Source of the DNA: Intestinibacter sp964449895
GTDB taxonomy: Bacteria > Bacillota > Clostridia > Peptostreptococcales > Peptostreptococcaceae
NCBI GenBank assembly: GCA_964449895.1
Contig: CAYVBY010000005.1
Span: forward strand, 1-64,000
Reading direction: 5' to 3'
Length of the DNA: 64,000 bases
A model generated the notes under the pieces. It was not told the origin of the DNA, ran no database searches, and saw only the letters and a list, made by a program, of their open reading frames with translations. Position 1 is the first letter of the stretch. Every line of letters starts with the position of its first letter. A program made the translations under genes and the position numbers. Below are positions 61,132-64,000 of this stretch, one piece after another.

Positions 61132-62361
61132 TTACATACCTAAAATTCCTTTTAGAGTAGTTACGAATGATAATAAAGATCTATAAGCTAAAACTAATGT
61201 TACACATAGTATAAATATACCAAGTATATTGTTCCATAGCTTGTTTTTGTATTTTCCTAAATCGTTGTGGTTTAATACGAATATTAGGAATAAAGCTATT
61301 ATTGGTAATATAACTGCATTTGCAGCTTGAGCAACTAGTATTAATTCTGTTGGAGAAGACATACCAAGTGCACTTAATATTATACCAACTGCTAAAACTA
61401 TCATCCAAACAGCTCTGAACTTAGTTGATTTCATATCTTTTTCAAATCCTAAAGCACCAGTTGTAGCAAATGCTGCAGATAGAGGAGCAGTTATTGCAGA
61501 AGTAAATCCAGCTGCAAATAATCCTATACCAAAGAACCATTTAGCCCATTCACCAAGAAGTGGTTGTAATTGAGCTGCCATGTCAGCACCACTTGATATA
61601 GTAGCATTAGTTCCATAGAAACTAGCAGATGCAGATATTATTATAGCCATTGATATAAGACCACCAAGACCTATAGATAAAACTGTATCTATTCTTGCAC
61701 TTTTTATATCTTCAACATTTTTCCAACGTTCAGATACTGATGATGCATGTAGGAATAAATTATAAGGAACAACTGTAGTTCCTATAAGTCCAACTACTGT
61801 TAAGAAGTCATTAGCACCTATACTTGGTGTAAATAATCCTTTAACTATAGCTCCTAAATCTGGTTTAGAAACTATTGCAGTAGTGAAGAATGTAACACTC
61901 ATTAAAAGAACTAATGCTATTAAGAATTTTTCTATTCTTTTATAACTTCCAGACCATAATAAAATAAATGCTATGATACCTAATGCTGGAGCCCAAACTT
62001 GACTTGGAATAGATGGAATTATTGTAGATAATCCCATTGATCCACCTACTAAATTACCTGTTTCATAAGCTATATTACCTACAAATATTGCAACTATTAC
62101 AATTATTACGGCTATAGTTTTTAATAAAGGATTTGTAATTTTTTCTCTAATGTTTTCACCTAAACCTTTTTGAGTAACAATACCTAATCTAGCAGCCATT
62201 TCTTGGAATATAATTGTTGCTATTGTTGAGAATAGCATAGCCCATAAAAGAGTATATCCGCTATTTGCACCTGAAAGTGTACATGTAGTTACGGTACCAG
62301 GCCCGATAAATCCAGCTGCTATAAGGGCACCTGGACCTATGTTTTTAAGTTTTTCTAACAT
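61132..62361 (-). CDS. Nramp-related transporter of a 5-oxoproline cluster (YcsG-like)
   Basis: 409 residues, eleven predicted membrane segments, homologous to Nramp/MntH. The two metal-binding motifs are changed: DPGN in helix 1 is GPGT (GFIGPGTVTTC) and MPHN in helix 6 is VPYN (TTVVPYNLFLHASS), so the Asp, Asn and Met ligands for Mn2+/Fe2+ are missing. In B. subtilis the equivalent gene ycsG lies with pxpA (ycsF) and ycsI, as here. It therefore more likely moves something else, perhaps 5-oxoproline, or Mg2+ as in Nramp-related magnesium transporters. AGGGGGA precedes the ATG. Confidence 0.87.
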   Translation of the reverse strand: MLEKLKNIGPGALIAAGFIGPGTVTTCTLSGANSGYTLLWAMLFSTIATIIFQEMAARLGIVTQKGLGENIREKITNPLLKTIAVIIVIVAIFVGNIAYETGNLVGGSMGLSTIIPSIPSQVWAPALGIIAFILLWSGSYKRIEKFLIALVLLMSVTFFTTAIVSKPDLGAIVKGLFTPSIGANDFLTVVGLIGTTVVPYNLFLHASSVSERWKNVEDIKSARIDTVLSIGLGGLISMAIIISASASFYGTNATISSGADMAAQLQPLLGEWAKWFFGIGLFAAGFTSAITAPLSAAFATTGALGFEKDMKSTKFRAVWMIVLAVGIILSALGMSSPTELILVAQAANAVILPIIALFLIFVLNHNDLGKYKNKLWNNILGIFILCVTLVLAYRSLLSFVTTLKGILGM

Positions 62362-62417
62362 AATATAAATCCCCCTTTTTTTAAATTATCCTAAATTTAA
62401 TATTTGTTAATTTTATC

Positions 62418-63185
62418 TTAAACTATCTCTTTAAGAGGTAGTATTTCGATACCTTCATTTAAAAGTTTTTCTTTTATTTTTTTTACAAATTCGAGAGCTT
62501 TTATTCCATCTCCATGGACACATATTGAATCAGCGTAAATATCTATTTCTTTTCCAGAGTAGGAAGTGACTTTATTTTCTTTAATCATTTTTATGACTCT
62601 GTCTATAGCGATATTTTCATCTGTTATAACTGCGCCTTCTTTACTTCTAGCTCTTAAGGAACCATCATCTTCATAGGCTCTATCTGCAAATACTTCTCTA
62701 GCAACTCTAAGGCCCATATCTTTAGCTGCATTTATCATTTGACTTCCAGAAAGTCCTAGAATTATTATATTTTTGTCAAATTCATAAACAGCTTCACATA
62801 TAGCTCTAGCTAAATCGTAATTTTTACCTGCCATATTGTAAAGAGCACCATGTGGCTTAACATGTTGTATTTCAACACCTTCACTTTTACAAAAAGCATA
62901 TAAAGCACCTAATTGATATTTTGTATATGCTTTTGCTTCTTCAAGAGATATATCCATGTTTCTTCTACCAAATCCCATTAAATCTAGAAAACCTGGATGA
63001 GCTCCTACAGAGATATTACTTTGTTTTGCTAGTTTAATAGTTTTTTGCATAACTACAGGATCTGAAGCATGAAATCCACATGCTACATTTGCAGAAGAAA
63101 TAAGTGGAATTATTTCTTCATCTAGACCTAACTTATATCTACCGAAGCTTTCTCCTAAATCACAATTTAAATCTACCTTAAACAT
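62418..63185 (-). CDS. pxpA: 5-oxoprolinase subunit A (LamB/YcsF family)
   Basis: 255 residues. The PxpABC enzyme opens 5-oxoproline (pyroglutamate), a damage product, to glutamate using ATP. Diagnostic blocks: DLNCDLGESFGRYKLG, ISSANVACGFHASDP, ISVGAHPGFLDLMGFGRR, HVKPHGALYNMAG, VAREVFADRAYEDDGSLRAR and the C-terminal ICVHGD. ATG 63185 (MFKVDLNCDLG) has AGAGGTG 5 nt upstream; an ATG at 63203 overlapping the previous stop has none. pxpB and pxpC are not in the window and may lie beyond its right end. Confidence 0.94.
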   Translation of the reverse strand: MFKVDLNCDLGESFGRYKLGLDEEIIPLISSANVACGFHASDPVVMQKTIKLAKQSNISVGAHPGFLDLMGFGRRNMDISLEEAKAYTKYQLGALYAFCKSEGVEIQHVKPHGALYNMAGKNYDLARAICEAVYEFDKNIIILGLSGSQMINAAKDMGLRVAREVFADRAYEDDGSLRARSKEGAVITDENIAIDRVIKMIKENKVTSYSGKEIDIYADSICVHGDGIKALEFVKKIKEKLLNEGIEILPLKEIV

Positions 63186-63202
63186 ATTTACACCTCTAGC
63201 CA

Positions 63203-63988
63203 TTAGTATTTTAGTTCTACATTTTTAACATCTGTAATAAGCATATGACCTGGTGAGTGAGTTATAACTATATCAGGTTTTACATTCATTATTACAGATT
63301 GAGGTGTAACTCCGCATGGCCAAAATACTGGAACTTCACCTTCATTTATAGTTACAGAATCACCAAATTCTGGATTATTTATATCTTTTATACCTATTAC
63401 TGAAGGATCACCTATATGTATTGGTGTTCCATGGACTTTAGGCATAGTTTCTGTTACAGTGACTGCTTTTACTACTTGATCTGGTTTTATAGGTCTCATA
63501 CTTACGACCATTTTACCATTAAAAATACCAGCACTCTCACATTCTATATTTGTCATATACATAGGAACATTACAATCTTCTGTTATATGTCTTATTTCTA
63601 TACCTGCTTCTATCATTTCGGATTCAAAAGAGAAACTACATCCTATTAAGAAACTTACAAAGTCATCTTGCCAAAATTCTGAAACATCAGTATATTCTCC
63701 AACAAGTTCACCTTTTTTGTATATTCTGTATTTTGGAATATCTTTAGCTATATCACAGTCTTTAGCTATTTTTTTTAGTGTTCTACTTCCAACATCACTT
63801 ACTTCTAATATTGGGCAAGGTTTTGGATTTCTTTGAGCAAATAATAAGAAATCATAGGCTAAGTCTTTTGGTAGTACAACTAAGTTAGCTTGTGCATATC
63901 CTGCACACATTCCTGAAGTTGGCTTTACAATTTCTCCATTTCTTATAAGTTTTCTAACTTCACTTGGTGATGCATTAACTAAATCCAT
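63203..63988 (-). CDS. DUF1445 putative hydro-lyase (YcsI family)
   Basis: 261 residues, complete, starting at ATG 63988. Recognised by SPSEVRKLIRNGEIVKPTSG, GYAQANLVVLP, FWQDDFVSFLIGCSFSFE, VSMRPIKPDQVVKAVTVT and HGTPIHIGDPSVIGI, ending THSPGHMLITD. The family is annotated as putative hydro-lyase and is related to vertebrate D-glutamate cyclase, which opens 5-oxo-D-proline. Together with pxpA this fits a pathway for both forms of oxoproline. It precedes pxpA with a TAATG overlap to an alternative start. Its own promoter lies off the window. Confidence 0.92.
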   Translation of the reverse strand: MDLVNASPSEVRKLIRNGEIVKPTSGMCAGYAQANLVVLPKDLAYDFLLFAQRNPKPCPILEVSDVGSRTLKKIAKDCDIAKDIPKYRIYKKGELVGEYTDVSEFWQDDFVSFLIGCSFSFESEMIEAGIEIRHITEDCNVPMYMTNIECESAGIFNGKMVVSMRPIKPDQVVKAVTVTETMPKVHGTPIHIGDPSVIGIKDINNPEFGDSVTINEGEVPVFWPCGVTPQSVIMNVKPDIVITHSPGHMLITDVKNVELKY

Positions 63989-64000
63989 TATAAATTTCCC

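Overview
The window is 64 kb of strongly AT-rich DNA with tightly packed genes, AGGAGG-type ribosome binding sites, frequent TTG/GTG starts, and T-box and TPP riboswitches. Gene content (GltS, NCS2 permease, DUF1540, DUF3793, Nramp/PxpA/DUF1445, SEC-C methionine aminopeptidase, U32 protein, HydE-like and nitrogenase-like proteins) points to an anaerobic low-GC Firmicute, most likely a clostridial species of the Peptostreptococcaceae type. The species cannot be fixed from the sequence alone. I see no IS element, tRNA, rRNA, CRISPR array or phage gene.

Layout: 1-10.4 kb holds a truncated NlpC/P60 wall hydrolase, then transport and housekeeping genes (MATE, YkvI-type transporter, PlsC-like acyltransferase, GltS, TetM-like GTPase, EamA transporter, NUDIX). 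10.5-12.6 kb has a flavodoxin-like gene and cysK-cysE behind a promoter studded with three copies of one palindrome. 12.7-16.7 kb is a TPP-riboswitch-controlled thiamine operon, thiD-thiM-tenA-thiT-thiE. 16.7-28 kb is mixed: an SGNH esterase with SH3 domains, LRR and Sel1/TPR proteins, DUF3810, corA with a possible leader peptide, and thrC-thrB under a T-box. 28.4-36.8 kb is a metabolic operon of unknown function. It has a FecCD-type permease, an ABC ATPase fused to a TM1266-like domain, a HydE-like radical SAM enzyme, NifH-, NifD- and NifK-like proteins and a substrate-binding lipoprotein, all behind an attenuated leader. 36.8-50 kb holds typA, a 2H phosphoesterase divergent from a cyclic-phosphate receiver protein, copA under a CsoR-like box, an orphan response regulator, a purine permease, a U32 protein, map, an L-2-hydroxyacid dehydrogenase and a Fur-boxed DUF3793 gene.

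50.2-60.0 kb is the second striking locus. It encodes a 1127-residue nuclease-RecQ helicase, a tail-anchored coiled coil, GrpE-like and Hsp70-like proteins, a membrane TPR protein, and a J-like/TPR/transmembrane/YARHG protein whose HPD motif is TPE. The window ends with the DUF1445-pxpA-Nramp-like part of a 5-oxoproline cluster on the minus strand.

Two candidate systems stand out. The first is the nitrogenase-like reductase operon (29.1-36.7 kb). It looks like a two-component metalloenzyme that acts on, or builds, something brought in by its own tetrapyrrole/siderophore-type transporter. The second is the helicase-chaperone island (50.2-60.0 kb), which looks like a dedicated Hsp70 machine tied to the membrane and to a DNA-processing enzyme, possibly a defence or DNA-uptake-control system. 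Both functions are inferences from domains and gene order.
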